Origin: Pirellulales bacterium
GTDB taxonomy: Bacteria; Planctomycetota; Planctomycetia; Pirellulales; Thermoguttaceae
Direction of reading: 5' to 3'
NCBI GenBank assembly: GCA_016935315.1
Contig: JAFGRD010000150.1
Span: 1-64,000 of the forward strand
DNA length: 64,000 nt
Shown: positions 15,509-24,431 of the stretch, one piece after another
Layout of the letters: each line of letters begins with the position of its first letter
Position numbering within the stretch: position 1 is the stretch's first letter
The notes under the pieces: model-generated
Seen by the model: the letters and a program-made list of their open reading frames with translations, nothing else
Told to the model about the DNA's origin: nothing
The model's database searches: none
Program-made: the position numbers and the translations under genes

Positions 15509-17570
15509 CCGGTTCATCCACCTCGCGCTGCAACCCGATCTGCTCGAAGGGGATCTTCTTGAAGTCGGGCACCTTGGCATACACGGGCGAATCGTCGCGG
15601 AGCTGGAAGTTCATGTTGCCCGGATCGACGCAGCAGGGATCCTCGTCGACGAGGTTGTCGCGAAACGTGACGTAGGGCCGGGCCTGGGCCTGGACCCCGT
15701 CGAAACGCCCGCCGTACGAGACGTTGCGCGCGACGACGTTCCCCTTCGGCGCGGCCGGCTCGTCTTCCCAGAGCGTTAGCAGCTCGGGATAGCGTTGCGA
15801 CCAGGGCAGACTGCGAAAGGGCATCGCGTCGAGCCGCTGCTTCATCGTGGTGGCCACGTGATAGCCGGCCCAGCCCATCGCCCGGGCGTCGATATGCAGC
15901 GCCGGACTGCAGTCAATGAACAGGTTGTTCTCGATCAGGCAATTGCGGCCGCCGCCGACAAACGCCGCCCGCGTGACCTGGTAGAAGACGTTTCCGGTGA
16001 TCGCCGTGCCGCTGAACATGTCGTCGAGATAGACGCCCACGCAGCCGCGGTTCTCGAAGCCGGTGACGTGGTGCATGAAGTTGTGGCGGATGACCGTGCC
16101 GCGCATGGTCCAGTCGCGTCCGCTGTAGATGGCCCCCGCGTCGTTCGATTCTTCGCAAACGTGGTGCATTTCGTTCAGCTCGATCAGGTGATCGTTGCCG
16201 CTGAACGAGACGGCCTGGTGCGGGGCGTCGTGGATCAGGTTGTGGGCCGCCCGGTTGCCTACGCCGCCCAGCGAGATCGCGGGGCGGTACATGCGGTTGA
16301 TGCGGCCGTAGTGGTGGATGTGGTTGTTCAGCGCGGCGTGTCCGGCCGCGGCAAGGGTCTTGCGATCGCCCCCGGAAAGGGCCACGCCGCCGTCGCCGAT
16401 CTGGTAGATGTCGCAGCCGACCACGCTGCACCCGCGTCCGCCGGCGATCCGCACGGCCCAACCGCCGAGGTTCCGCAGCGTGCACCCCTCCACGCGACAT
16501 TGCGAGCCGTCCCGGATCGTTACGGCCGTGCCCCGAGCGATCTCGAAGGTCAGCCCGCGGACGGTCACGTGCGACGTGTCGCGCAGCGAAACGAGGCCTT
16601 CCAGCACGGACAGCGCCGCCCGGCCCTTTTCCATCGGCGCCGGCGGCCAGAAATAGAGCACGCCCGAGGTGCGGTCGAGGTACCATTCGCCGGGCGCGTC
16701 GATTTCGGCCAGCAGGTTGAAGGCGTAGTACCACTGACCCTTGCGATAACCGTAGCCGTGATAGGGCGGCGCCACGGAGATGATCCGCCGCTGGGTGTCG
16801 ATCGATTCGACCCGGTGTCGCTGGTCGGACCAGTCCCAGAACCAGTAGCCGTGGACCCAGGCGTCGTTCTCCTGCGTCCATCGCATGGGGCGCTCGCCCT
16901 CATAGATGAACTTGCCGATCTTGTCGCCCTTGGTGCCGCGGACGTTGACCGGCTGGCCGCCGACCAGATCGGCGATGCGGATGAATCCCTCGTTGGGCCA
17001 CCGGGCAAGCTGCATGGGCTGGTCGTCGAAGAAGAGTTCCGGCCCGCCGCCGCCGGCCTGGCCGAAGTCGGTGACGCCCAGGGCCTTCAGATCGACCTGT
17101 ACGATGTGGGGCCGGGCCGCCGGGTCGAGTCGCCGCAGCACGCCGGGGTCCTCGACGGGCCGAAAGCCGTCGAGCACGCGCCCGCCCACCAGCCGGGCCT
17201 GCTCGCCCTCGGCCGCCTGATAGACGATCGGCGCCGCGTCCGTACCCGAGTCCTCGACCGAAAGCTCCAGCGGCTTGTTGCACTGGTATACGCCGCCGCG
17301 CAGCCGCACGGTCACGCCCCCTTCCGGCAGGCCGCCTTGGCGTTTTCTTTGGCGGATCAGGTCTCGGGCCCGCTCCAGGCTGGCCAGCGGCCCGTCGGTG
17401 CCATCGGCGTTGGGCCTCGCCAGGCCTCCCGAGAAATCGTCGCGGCCGTCGGTTGCGACGTGGATCACCACCGGCTTCCGCTCCGCCGCGAGCAGGGTCG
17501 AGGTTATGGCCAGCAGGGTCGCCGCCAGTCGGAGGATCGTGTTGGTGCCTGCAAAACGTCTCTCGCTCAT
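15504..17570 (-). CDS. Secreted right-handed parallel beta-helix protein (carbohydrate-active-like)
   Basis: A 688-residue exported protein with signal peptide MSERRFAGTNTILRLAATLL cleaved near LLAAE. The start at 17570 has AAGGGA upstream. The N-terminal part (about residues 30-170) has PIVYQAAEGEQARLVGG, typical of beta-helix glycan-active proteins. Residues ~330-620 show short repeating turns such as VRGLTFEIA, VEGCTLRNLGG, IELNEMHH, IRHNFMHHVTG and IENNLFID, forming a parallel beta-helix. Such proteins include polysaccharide lyases and glycoside hydrolases (GH141-like is one possibility). I cannot assign a catalytic residue. It is monocistronic and convergent with tsaE; its last codon and stop lie at the edge of the 101-bp repeat. 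Confidence 0.85.
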   Translation of the reverse strand: MSERRFAGTNTILRLAATLLAITSTLLAAERKPVVIHVATDGRDDFSGGLARPNADGTDGPLASLERARDLIRQRKRQGGLPEGGVTVRLRGGVYQCNKPLELSVEDSGTDAAPIVYQAAEGEQARLVGGRVLDGFRPVEDPGVLRRLDPAARPHIVQVDLKALGVTDFGQAGGGGPELFFDDQPMQLARWPNEGFIRIADLVGGQPVNVRGTKGDKIGKFIYEGERPMRWTQENDAWVHGYWFWDWSDQRHRVESIDTQRRIISVAPPYHGYGYRKGQWYYAFNLLAEIDAPGEWYLDRTSGVLYFWPPAPMEKGRAALSVLEGLVSLRDTSHVTVRGLTFEIARGTAVTIRDGSQCRVEGCTLRNLGGWAVRIAGGRGCSVVGCDIYQIGDGGVALSGGDRKTLAAAGHAALNNHIHHYGRINRMYRPAISLGGVGNRAAHNLIHDAPHQAVSFSGNDHLIELNEMHHVCEESNDAGAIYSGRDWTMRGTVIRHNFMHHVTGFENRGCVGVYLDDMFSGTAITGNVFYQVTRAAFVGGGRNCLIENNLFIDCSPALHIDARAMGWAGYHVATTMKQRLDAMPFRSLPWSQRYPELLTLWEDEPAAPKGNVVARNVSYGGRFDGVQAQARPYVTFRDNLVDEDPCCVDPGNMNFQLRDDSPVYAKVPDFKKIPFEQIGLQREVDEPD

Positions 17571-17723
17571 TGTGCTGATTCCCTTCACCGCCAGGTTTGG
17601 TTCTGATTCTTGCATGAACACGGCCTGCAACTGTTGCGGGTCACATTGCCGGTCCATCATACCCGATCGCAGCGGCCGATGGTATCTGCGGCTGCGGGAC
17701 GTGGTCGGCTGGCGAGAAGACCG

Positions 17724-19043
17724 TCACGATTCGGTCTTCTGGCTGCCGGGCGGGATTTCGCGGCCGTGGGGATCGGTCGCCGTGTCGGTGGTCTCGGCGG
17801 CCAGGCGCTGCTGCAGTTCGTCGCCGATGAAGTGCTCCATACGCATGGCCGGCTCGTGGACGTGGTCCAGGGGCAGCCCGAGACGCTCGACCAGATAGAC
17901 TTCCCAAAGACGATGGGCGCGGATCAACTGGGCCGCCTGCTGGCGGCCGGACGCGGTCAGCCGCAGCAGCTCGCCTTGGCGTTGGACGTCGCCGCGGCGA
18001 AGCAGCGATTGCAGCCCCAGCCAGGCCAGCCATCCGCCGCCAACGGCCTGCTTCGCCTCCCCGGCCTGCAGCGCCCGTTCCGCCTGCAGTTCCTCCAGCC
18101 GATAGAGCATACCGAGCAGGTCTTCGCGGACGATCCGCAGCGAGGTTCGCAGGTTGCGTGCCAGGGCGCTGAGGACGCCGTATTGCGGCGAGAGCAGCAC
18201 GGCGGCCAGATAGAACAGCCCCACGATCACCGACATCGTCCCGGCGGTGTTCGTGTTGAACTGGACGGCCGCGAAGTGTCCCAGCACGGCCGAGGCGACG
18301 GCGATCACCGCCGAGATCAGCATCATCGTGCGGAGCCGGTCGCAGAGCAGGCCGGCGGTGGCGCCGGGCACGATCAGCATGGCGATCACCAGGATCGAGC
18401 CGACTTGCTCGAACGACGCCACCGTCGTCAGCGCAACCAGGGCCATCAACAGGTAGTGCATCCAGCCGGCCTTCAAGCCCATCGTATCGGCCAGCGCCGG
18501 ATCGAACGAGCTGATCAGCAGCTCCTTCCAGAAGAGCACGATGAACACGACGTTCAGCAGCAGCACCGGCGCGATGGTGACCAGGGCCCGAGGCACGTCG
18601 TATCCGGCGATCTCCACGCGATTGACGACCACCAGCTCGAGCAGCCCGTTGAGCACGCAGTCGGGGTCAAGATCGACGGCCTGGCCGTAACGCTTGATGA
18701 GGATGACTCCCAGGGCGAACAGCGACGTGAAGACGACGCCCATGCTGGCGTCCTCGGCCACGCCGCCGTGGCGATGGAGCGTCTCGATCAGCACGGTGGT
18801 CAGCATGCCCACCGCCAGCGCCCCGGCGGCCATGTAGACGATGTGCACGCTGCCGGTGAGCACGAACGCCACGACCAGCCCCGGCAGCACGGCGTGGGAG
18901 ATCGCGTCGCCCAAGAGGCTCATCCGCCGCAGCACCAGGTAGCATCCCAACAGGGCACAAGCCGTATTGGTCATTGCGCCGACGGCAATGACCCAGATGT
19001 CGGTCTGCGTGTTCGGATCGAGTTGGCTGAACCAGTCAAACAC
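17724..19043 (-). CDS. Metal ABC transporter permease 2 fused to DtxR/MntR-like domain
   Basis: Residues ~1-285 form an ABC-3 family permease with about eight to nine membrane segments. Hallmarks are SLLGDAISHAVLPGLV near the N-terminus, FKELLISSFDPALADTMG-like text and VGSILVIAMLIVPGATA. After about residue 300 the protein becomes soluble: LTASGRQQAAQLIRAHRLWE, then a ..HVHEPAMRMEHF.. stretch, which matches the DNA-binding/dimerisation part of DtxR/MntR regulators, including their metal-site His/Glu residues. The GTG at 19043, with GAGGAG upstream, overlaps the end of permease 1 by 8 bp, so translation is coupled. It is the last gene of the four-gene transporter. Whether the fused domain senses metal or binds DNA is unknown. 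Confidence 0.88.
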   Translation of the reverse strand: MFDWFSQLDPNTQTDIWVIAVGAMTNTACALLGCYLVLRRMSLLGDAISHAVLPGLVVAFVLTGSVHIVYMAAGALAVGMLTTVLIETLHRHGGVAEDASMGVVFTSLFALGVILIKRYGQAVDLDPDCVLNGLLELVVVNRVEIAGYDVPRALVTIAPVLLLNVVFIVLFWKELLISSFDPALADTMGLKAGWMHYLLMALVALTTVASFEQVGSILVIAMLIVPGATAGLLCDRLRTMMLISAVIAVASAVLGHFAAVQFNTNTAGTMSVIVGLFYLAAVLLSPQYGVLSALARNLRTSLRIVREDLLGMLYRLEELQAERALQAGEAKQAVGGGWLAWLGLQSLLRRGDVQRQGELLRLTASGRQQAAQLIRAHRLWEVYLVERLGLPLDHVHEPAMRMEHFIGDELQQRLAAETTDTATDPHGREIPPGSQKTES

Positions 19044-20406
19044 GCGGCGGCTCCTCGTCCGGTTCGGTAGACGCCGACAGATCCGGCCGCGAGAGATCGT
19101 GCGGCGATGGGGGAATCTGAACGGCCGCCACACCCGCCGCGGCCAGGTCGGTCTGCAACTGCCCGAGCAGTTCGGGCGTGAGCAGGTGCTCGATCGCATC
19201 GGCGTCGCGGTCGACGTGATCGGGAGCGATATGGGCGCCGCGAATCAGGAACAGCTCCCAGAGGCGATGGGCCCGAACGAGCCGGGCCGCTTCGGCGACG
19301 CCGGGCTGCGTCAGCCGCGCGCCGCCGGGCCCCCAAGCGACCAGCCCGCTTCGCGTGGCCCGCCATAGCAGCCAGTGTGCCCTGGGGCGGCTCCAGGCGC
19401 GGCGCCGCAGCAGTTGGTCGATCGAAATCTCCGCCGGGCTCGCCAGGGCCGGCTCGCTCAACTCGTAGAGCGTCCGCAACAGGTTCTCGCGACCGATCTT
19501 CCGTCGCAGACGCATCTCGGACCAGAGCCGCGCCAAGACGCCGCGCTGCGGGGCAAAGAAAACCGAGAACAGAAACAGGGCCGTCCCGCTGAGCACGATG
19601 ACCGGCCCGGTCGGTAAGTTCGACTCGGTGTCGCCGAAGCGGAGCGGATCGAAGCCCAGCCACTGCTTGACCACGCCGGCCGAGAGCAACGTGCCGAAGC
19701 CGCCGGTGGCGCCGCCGATTAGCCCGGCCAACAGCAACATGGGCCCCAGACGATCGGTCCAGAATCGGGCGGTTGCCCCGGGCAGGATGAGCATGGCGGC
19801 CATCAGCACCACGCCCACCGCCGGCAGCCCGATGACCGTGACCAGGGCCAACGTGCCCATCATGGCCATGTCCAGCGTCCAGGTGGGCCAACCCTGCGCC
19901 CGCGCAAAGCCGGGATCGAAGCTGAGGACCTTGAACTCCTTGAACAGCATCGCGACGATCGACAGGGCGGCCAGCGACACGCCGGCGATGAGGTAGAGGT
20001 CCTGGCGATTCATGCCGACGGCCTGGCCATAGATGTAGGATTCGAGTCCCGCCTTGGCCCCGCCGTCGGGTCGGTGCTGGATGATCGAAGAGAGCACGAT
20101 CCCGGCGCCGAAGAACGTGCTGAGGACGATTCCCAGCGCGGCGTCTTCCCTGGTGCGCGTGAAGCGGCAGACGATCGTGATCAGGACAACGCCGGCCAGT
20201 CCGGTCAGCAACGCCCCGAGGAGCATGCCGGCGAAGTGCCGTTGGCCCATGACCAGAAAGGCCAGGCACAGCCCGGGCAGGGCGGCGTGGGAGAGCAAAT
20301 CCCCCATCAGCGCCCGCCGCCGCAACAGGGCGAAGCTTCCCAGCACGCCGGCCACGCTGCCCAGCGCCGAGGTGCCCAGCAGGACGATCGTCGTCAGGTA
20401 GTTCAC
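19036..20406 (-). CDS. Metal ABC transporter permease 1 fused to DtxR/MntR-like domain
   Basis: A 456-residue ABC-3 permease for Mn, Zn or Fe. The N-terminal half is strongly hydrophobic, with [17 protein letters not shown] and [17 protein letters not shown], the same conserved positions as in permease 2. From about residue 300 it carries a DtxR-like tail with [19 protein letters not shown] (winged-helix-like), [14 protein letters not shown] and [17 protein letters not shown]. Having both subunits extended in this way is notable. The GTG start overlaps the ATPase stop by 4 bp (GTGA), showing coupling. It acts in the cytoplasmic membrane together with the ATPase and the lipoprotein at 21223. 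Confidence 0.88.
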   Translation of the reverse strand: MNYLTTIVLLGTSALGSVAGVLGSFALLRRRALMGDLLSHAALPGLCLAFLVMGQRHFAGMLLGALLTGLAGVVLITIVCRFTRTREDAALGIVLSTFFGAGIVLSSIIQHRPDGGAKAGLESYIYGQAVGMNRQDLYLIAGVSLAALSIVAMLFKEFKVLSFDPGFARAQGWPTWTLDMAMMGTLALVTVIGLPAVGVVLMAAMLILPGATARFWTDRLGPMLLLAGLIGGATGGFGTLLSAGVVKQWLGFDPLRFGDTESNLPTGPVIVLSGTALFLFSVFFAPQRGVLARLWSEMRLRRKIGRENLLRTLYELSEPALASPAEISIDQLLRRRAWSRPRAHWLLWRATRSGLVAWGPGGARLTQPGVAEAARLVRAHRLWELFLIRGAHIAPDHVDRDADAIEHLLTPELLGQLQTDLAAAGVAAVQIPPSPHDLSRPDLSASTEPDEEPPRV

Positions 20407-21170
20407 TGGCGTCGATCTCCCCGGCGGACGGCCTCGGCGGCCTGGTCGAGCACGGTCAGCCGCCCGCCGTACGTCCTATTCAGGTTCTCGGTCGTAAAGG
20501 TGCTCGCGGTGGGGCCGGCGGCGATCAGTCGCATGTTCAGAAGAATCACGTGGTCGAAATACTCGCGAACGGTTTGCAGGTCGTGATGCACGACCAGCAC
20601 GGTCTTGCCCCCTTCGCGAAGCCTCTGCAACAGCCCGATGATCGCCTGTTCGGTGGCCGCGTCGACCCCGGCAAACGGCTCGTCCATGAAGTAGATCTGT
20701 GCGTTCTGGGCCAGCGCCCGGGCGAGGAACACGCGCTGCTGCTGTCCGCCGGAAAGCTGTCGGATCTGGCGTCGGGCCAGCGGCTCGAGCCCGACCTGCG
20801 CCAGGCACCGGCCGGCCGCCTCGTGCTGTGCGGCCCCGGGGCGGCGAAACCATCCCAACTGCCCGTACGTGCCCATCGTGACCACGTCCAGCGCCGTGAC
20901 GGGAAAATCCCAGTCGACTGATTCCCGCTGGGGCACGTAGCCGACCAGGTGCCGCTGCCGTGCGTAGGGCTGGCCGTAAAACGTCACCTTCCCGCTGGCC
21001 AAGGGCATCAACTCTAACACCGACTTGATCAGCGTGCTCTTGCCTGCCCCGTTCGGGCCGAGAATGCCGATCAACTTCCCTTCCGGCACCGTCAGGTCGA
21101 TGTCCCACAGCACGGGCTTGCGGTGGTAGGCCACCGTCATGTCGTGGATTTCCAGGGGGGGAGCGGACAT
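20403..21170 (-). CDS. Metal ABC transporter ATP-binding protein
   Basis: A 255-residue ABC ATPase of the ZnuC/MntB type. Walker A is GPNGAGKST, the signature is [15 protein letters not shown], Walker B is [12 protein letters not shown], and the switch His is in [22 protein letters not shown] segment is typical of the manganese/iron branch. GGAGA lies upstream of the ATG. It energises uptake through the two permeases encoded next, with which it overlaps by 4 bp. Confidence 0.95.
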   Translation of the reverse strand: MSAPPLEIHDMTVAYHRKPVLWDIDLTVPEGKLIGILGPNGAGKSTLIKSVLELMPLASGKVTFYGQPYARQRHLVGYVPQRESVDWDFPVTALDVVTMGTYGQLGWFRRPGAAQHEAAGRCLAQVGLEPLARRQIRQLSGGQQQRVFLARALAQNAQIYFMDEPFAGVDAATEQAIIGLLQRLREGGKTVLVVHHDLQTVREYFDHVILLNMRLIAAGPTASTFTTENLNRTYGGRLTVLDQAAEAVRRGDRRQ

Positions 21171-21222
21171 GCTGGAAGTCTCCGGCCGGGATTGCGGGTT
21201 GGTGGTCGGCGGCCACGACCCC

Positions 21223-22185
21223 TTATTTCAGCGCCTCAACGATCGTTTCCACGTTGTATCGGACCATGCCGGCATACGTCTCGGCCGGCGTTCCACCGGG
21301 GCCCAACGCATCGGAGTAGAGCTCTTTCTCGCAGACGCGCACCGTGTGTCCCCGGGCGGCACAGGCTTCGACCAGCGACCGGATGTTCTTCGGCGGCACG
21401 CTGCTCTCGACAAACACCGACTTGATCCTGCGCTTCACCAGCATATCCACCAGCCGATTCGCCGTGGCTAGATCGGTTTCGTCGGCCGTGCTGATGCCTT
21501 GCAGGCCGTGAACCTCCACGTCGTAGGCGTCGCCGAAATAGCCGAACGCGTCGTGGGCGGTCACCATCACCCGTTGCACTTTGGGAATCTCGCTCAACCG
21601 CTGCCGGCACGATTCGTGCAACTCGGCCAGCTCGGCCAAGTAGGCGTCGGCCCGGCGGCGGTAGTCGTCGGCGTGCTCCGCGTCCAAGGCGATCAGCTTC
21701 TCGGCCGCGTACTCGACGCACCGGGCCCACAGCAAGACGTCGAGCCAGACGTGCGGATCGTAGTGTGCCTCGGAGCCGGGAATCTCGCGGAGCAATCGGC
21801 TCTGGTTCTGGCGGACTCCGTCGGTCACGGCATAGGCCGGCCGGCGGCGGGCCAGCTTCTGAAGCAGGTCGGCCAGACGCCCTTCCAGATGCAACCCGTT
21901 ATAGAAAACGGCATCGGCCGAGTTCAGCTTGCGGATGTCGCCGGGCGTGGCTTTGTAGAGGTGGGGATCCACGCCGGGGCCCATCAGCGGATCGACCGTC
22001 ACGTGGGGCCCGCCGATGTTCCGCAGCATGTCGGCGATCTGGCCGGTCGTGCAGACCACTCGGAGCGAGCCTGCCGCTGGATCGTCTGAACGCGAGTCGC
22101 CCGCACCGCAACCCGGCATCCATAGCCCACCGGCGGTCGCGGCCGCGAGGTACAGACAGCGGACAAGCGAAAGGCGTCTATTCAT
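21223..22185 (-). CDS. Metal ABC transporter substrate-binding lipoprotein (TroA/ZnuA family)
   Basis: A 320-residue cluster A-I binding protein. The signal peptide ends in a lipobox before Cys (LWMPGC). Metal ligands fit a His-His-His-Asp set: [30 protein letters not shown] and ELYSDALG. This is the TroA/ZnuA arrangement, so Zn or Mn is the likely cargo. There is no His-rich loop as in classic ZnuA. It is the first gene of the operon, 52 bp before the ATPase. The candidate operator at 22235-22251 lies 50 bp upstream of its start. Confidence 0.93.
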   Translation of the reverse strand: MNRRLSLVRCLYLAAATAGGLWMPGCGAGDSRSDDPAAGSLRVVCTTGQIADMLRNIGGPHVTVDPLMGPGVDPHLYKATPGDIRKLNSADAVFYNGLHLEGRLADLLQKLARRRPAYAVTDGVRQNQSRLLREIPGSEAHYDPHVWLDVLLWARCVEYAAEKLIALDAEHADDYRRRADAYLAELAELHESCRQRLSEIPKVQRVMVTAHDAFGYFGDAYDVEVHGLQGISTADETDLATANRLVDMLVKRRIKSVFVESSVPPKNIRSLVEACAARGHTVRVCEKELYSDALGPGGTPAETYAGMVRYNVETIVEALK

Positions 22186-22234
22186 GGGCTCGTCTCAACT
22201 CGTTCCACAGCAATAGGTTGCAGTCCATGCGCCC

Positions 22235-22251
22235 ATCCGAAACCATCGGAT
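22235..22251. promoter_or_regulatory. Candidate operator of the metal-transport operon
   Basis: ATCCGA (22235-22240) and TCGGAT (22246-22251) form a perfect inverted repeat with a 5-bp spacer. It lies in the divergent region between the transporter operon and the GNAT gene. It does not match the published DtxR, MntR, Zur or Fur consensus that I know. A role in metal control is a guess from position. Confidence 0.25.
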
Positions 22252-22402
22252 TACCCCCGCCAACGGTGGACACGCCGAATATTCTAGCTTTGTCGGCCCT
22301 ATCAAGGGAGAGGAAAAACCAAGCGGGCCGTCCTCGCGACGGACGATGAAGGCCGAAGCCCCCGGTGGCGGAGGCCGGTGGCCGAGGTCACCCCTTTGTG
22401 AA

Positions 22403-22431
22403 TTGACCCCTTCGCAAACCGGCAGTAAATT
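22403..22431 (+). promoter_or_regulatory. Sigma-70-like promoter for the GNAT gene
   Basis: TTGACC (22403-22408) and TAAATT (22426-22431) are separated by exactly 17 bp. The -10 ends 71 nt before the GNAT ATG. The same -10 hexamer occurs in the candidate promoter of the giant gene. The remaining part of 22186-22502 holds only the inverted repeat noted at 22235. Confidence 0.4.
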
Positions 22432-22502
22432 ACACTTGGGTTTGGGACGGCTCCAGGTTGCCCAAGGTCGAAGTGCCCCCCTGACTGCGAACGACATGCC
22501 GC

Positions 22503-23063
22503 ATGGATCTCGTCTATTTCAAACGCTACCGGATGGAGATCGATTTGGCCAGTCGCGACTTCTCCGGGAGGGAGTTGCCTGAAGGCTATCATTTCTGGCC
22601 GTGGGACCCTTCGCTCCTGGAGGCCTATGCCCAGGCGAAGTATCATAGCTTCCGGGACGAGATCGACGCCAACGTCTTCCCCTGTTTGGGCGAATTGGCC
22701 GGTTGTCGCCGTCTGATGACCGAAATCTCGCGGAAGCCGGGCTTCCTGCTCGAGGCCACTTGGCTGGCCGTCCATCAGCCGGCCGAGGCCTCGCGGCCGG
22801 AGTATTGCGGGACCGTTCAGGGGATCCGCACGCAGAGCGGGCTGGGGTCGATCCAGAACCTGGGAATCACGCCGGAGCACCGCGACATGGGTCTGGGCAC
22901 CAGTCTGCTGTTTCAGGCCTTGGAGGGCTTTCGCCGCTGTGGTCTGGGATGCGTCTACCTGGAGGTGACCGCGCAGAACGAAGCCGCCATCCGGCTCTAC
23001 CGCCGCCTGGGGTTCACCACGGTCAAAACGGTGTTCAAAACGGTCGAGGTAGCCTACTCGTAA
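22503..23063 (+). CDS. GNAT-family N-acetyltransferase
   Basis: A 186-residue acetyltransferase. The acetyl-CoA-binding motif A is GITPEHRDMGLGTSLL, followed by the usual LEVTAQNEAAIRLYRRLGF near the C-terminus. The N-terminal half (residues 1-90) is not closely typical of any named subfamily, so the acceptor is unknown. It appears to be monocistronic, with a candidate promoter at 22403-22431. No strong ribosome-binding site precedes the ATG. Confidence 0.88.
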   Translation: MDLVYFKRYRMEIDLASRDFSGRELPEGYHFWPWDPSLLEAYAQAKYHSFRDEIDANVFPCLGELAGCRRLMTEISRKPGFLLEATWLAVHQPAEASRPEYCGTVQGIRTQSGLGSIQNLGITPEHRDMGLGTSLLFQALEGFRRCGLGCVYLEVTAQNEAAIRLYRRLGFTTVKTVFKTVEVAYS

Positions 23064-23186
23064 CCGCTTGGCCTGCTGAGGACCTGCAAAAGGCCTTTCT
23101 ACCCACAAGAACGCCCAACCTGTTCTTTTGCGAGTCCCCGAGAACCGCATAACGCCCATACCGACCTGTCGCCGCGAGGAAGCCCG

Positions 23187-24431
23187 TTGACCGAGCCGAT
23201 CCTTTCCCACGTCCTTCCCAACGGCCTGGCCCTGGTAGCCGAGCCGATCGCGTCGCTGCAGTCGGCGGCCTTCACGTTCCTGGTGCCGGCCGGCTGCGTG
23301 CACGACCCGGGCAAGCTCAGCGGCCTGAGCGGATTCACCTGCGAGATGGCCTTGCGCGGGGCGGGCGACCGCGACAGCCGGCAGTTCGTCCTCGATCTGG
23401 ACAATCTCGGTGTGGAACGCCACGAATCGGTCTCGGCCGCCCATACCGGCTTCAGCGGGGCCACGGTGGCCGAAAACTTGCCTGCGGCGCTGGCCATCTT
23501 CGCCGATCTGTTGCGGCGCCCCCACTTGCCGGCCGATCAGGTGGAGGCGGGACGGTTGGTGATGTTTCACGAGTTGCGGGCGGTCGAAGACGAGCCCACA
23601 CAGAAGGTGATGATCGAGTTGCGCCGTCGCCACTACCCCGAGCCTTGGGGCCGGCCCTCGCAAGGCGAGCAACAGGCCCTGGAGACGATCGCGATCGACG
23701 ATATCCGGGGCCATGTCCAACGCTGCTACCACCCCAACGGGGCCATCGTGGGTGTGGCGGGACGCTTCGAATTCGAGCGGCTGAAGGACTGCATCGGCGA
23801 GTTGTTCGGCGATTGGCGACCCTGCGACGTGGCCCCGATCAGGGAGCGGGCCCCCGACTGCCGATACGAGCACCTGGTCTACGACTCGAATCAGACCCAA
23901 ATCGGCATCGCCTATGCCTGCGTGCCCTACCGCGATCCCGACTACTTGAAAGCCTGGGGGGCCGTGGGCGTGCTCAGCGGCGGCTCCAGCTCCCGGCTGT
24001 TCACCGAGGTCCGCGAACGCCGCGGCCTTTGCTACGCCGTTCATGCCACCTGCCACACGTTGCGCGATCGCGGCGGTGTGTTCTGCTACGCGGGCACCAG
24101 CGCCGACCGGGCCCAAGAGACGCTGGACGTGACCCTTGCCGAGCTGAACCGGTTGGCCGCGGGCATCGAAGATCACGAACTTCAGCGTCTGAAGGCCCGC
24201 ATCAAAAGCGCCTTGATCATGCAGCAGGAATCGAGTTCCGCCCGCAGCTCCGCCCTGGCTCGCGACTGGTATCACCTGGGGCGCGCCCGGACCCTCGACG
24301 AGGTAAGCAGCCTGATCGATGCGCTGACGTGCGAGAGTATCAACGCCTATTTGGCCGAGCGTCCGCCGGGCGATTTCACGTTCGTCACGCTCGGCCGCCG
24401 AGAGTTGGAGGTGCCCGTTGGAGTTTCGTAG
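23187..24431 (+). CDS. M16-family peptidase homologue lacking the zinc motif
   Basis: A 414-residue M16 (pitrilysin/MPP-like) protein. Where the active subunit has HxxEH, this one reads GLSGFTCEM, so the zinc ligands are missing and it should be catalytically inactive. The C-terminal M16 domain is well kept (LSGGSSSRLFTEVRERRGLCY). Such inactive homologues pair with an active partner, as in the SPH2681/2682 type and mitochondrial MPP. The start is TTG at 23187, with GAGGA upstream. The next gene overlaps by 14 bp and is the active partner. Confidence 0.9.
   Translation: MTEPILSHVLPNGLALVAEPIASLQSAAFTFLVPAGCVHDPGKLSGLSGFTCEMALRGAGDRDSRQFVLDLDNLGVERHESVSAAHTGFSGATVAENLPAALAIFADLLRRPHLPADQVEAGRLVMFHELRAVEDEPTQKVMIELRRRHYPEPWGRPSQGEQQALETIAIDDIRGHVQRCYHPNGAIVGVAGRFEFERLKDCIGELFGDWRPCDVAPIRERAPDCRYEHLVYDSNQTQIGIAYACVPYRDPDYLKAWGAVGVLSGGSSSRLFTEVRERRGLCYAVHATCHTLRDRGGVFCYAGTSADRAQETLDVTLAELNRLAAGIEDHELQRLKARIKSALIMQQESSSARSSALARDWYHLGRARTLDEVSSLIDALTCESINAYLAERPPGDFTFVTLGRRELEVPVGVS

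Noticed and set aside
15795-17606. 603-codon + frame opposite the beta-helix gene
   Set aside because: Composition is shadow-like, and the minus strand has a signal peptide and beta-helix repeats.
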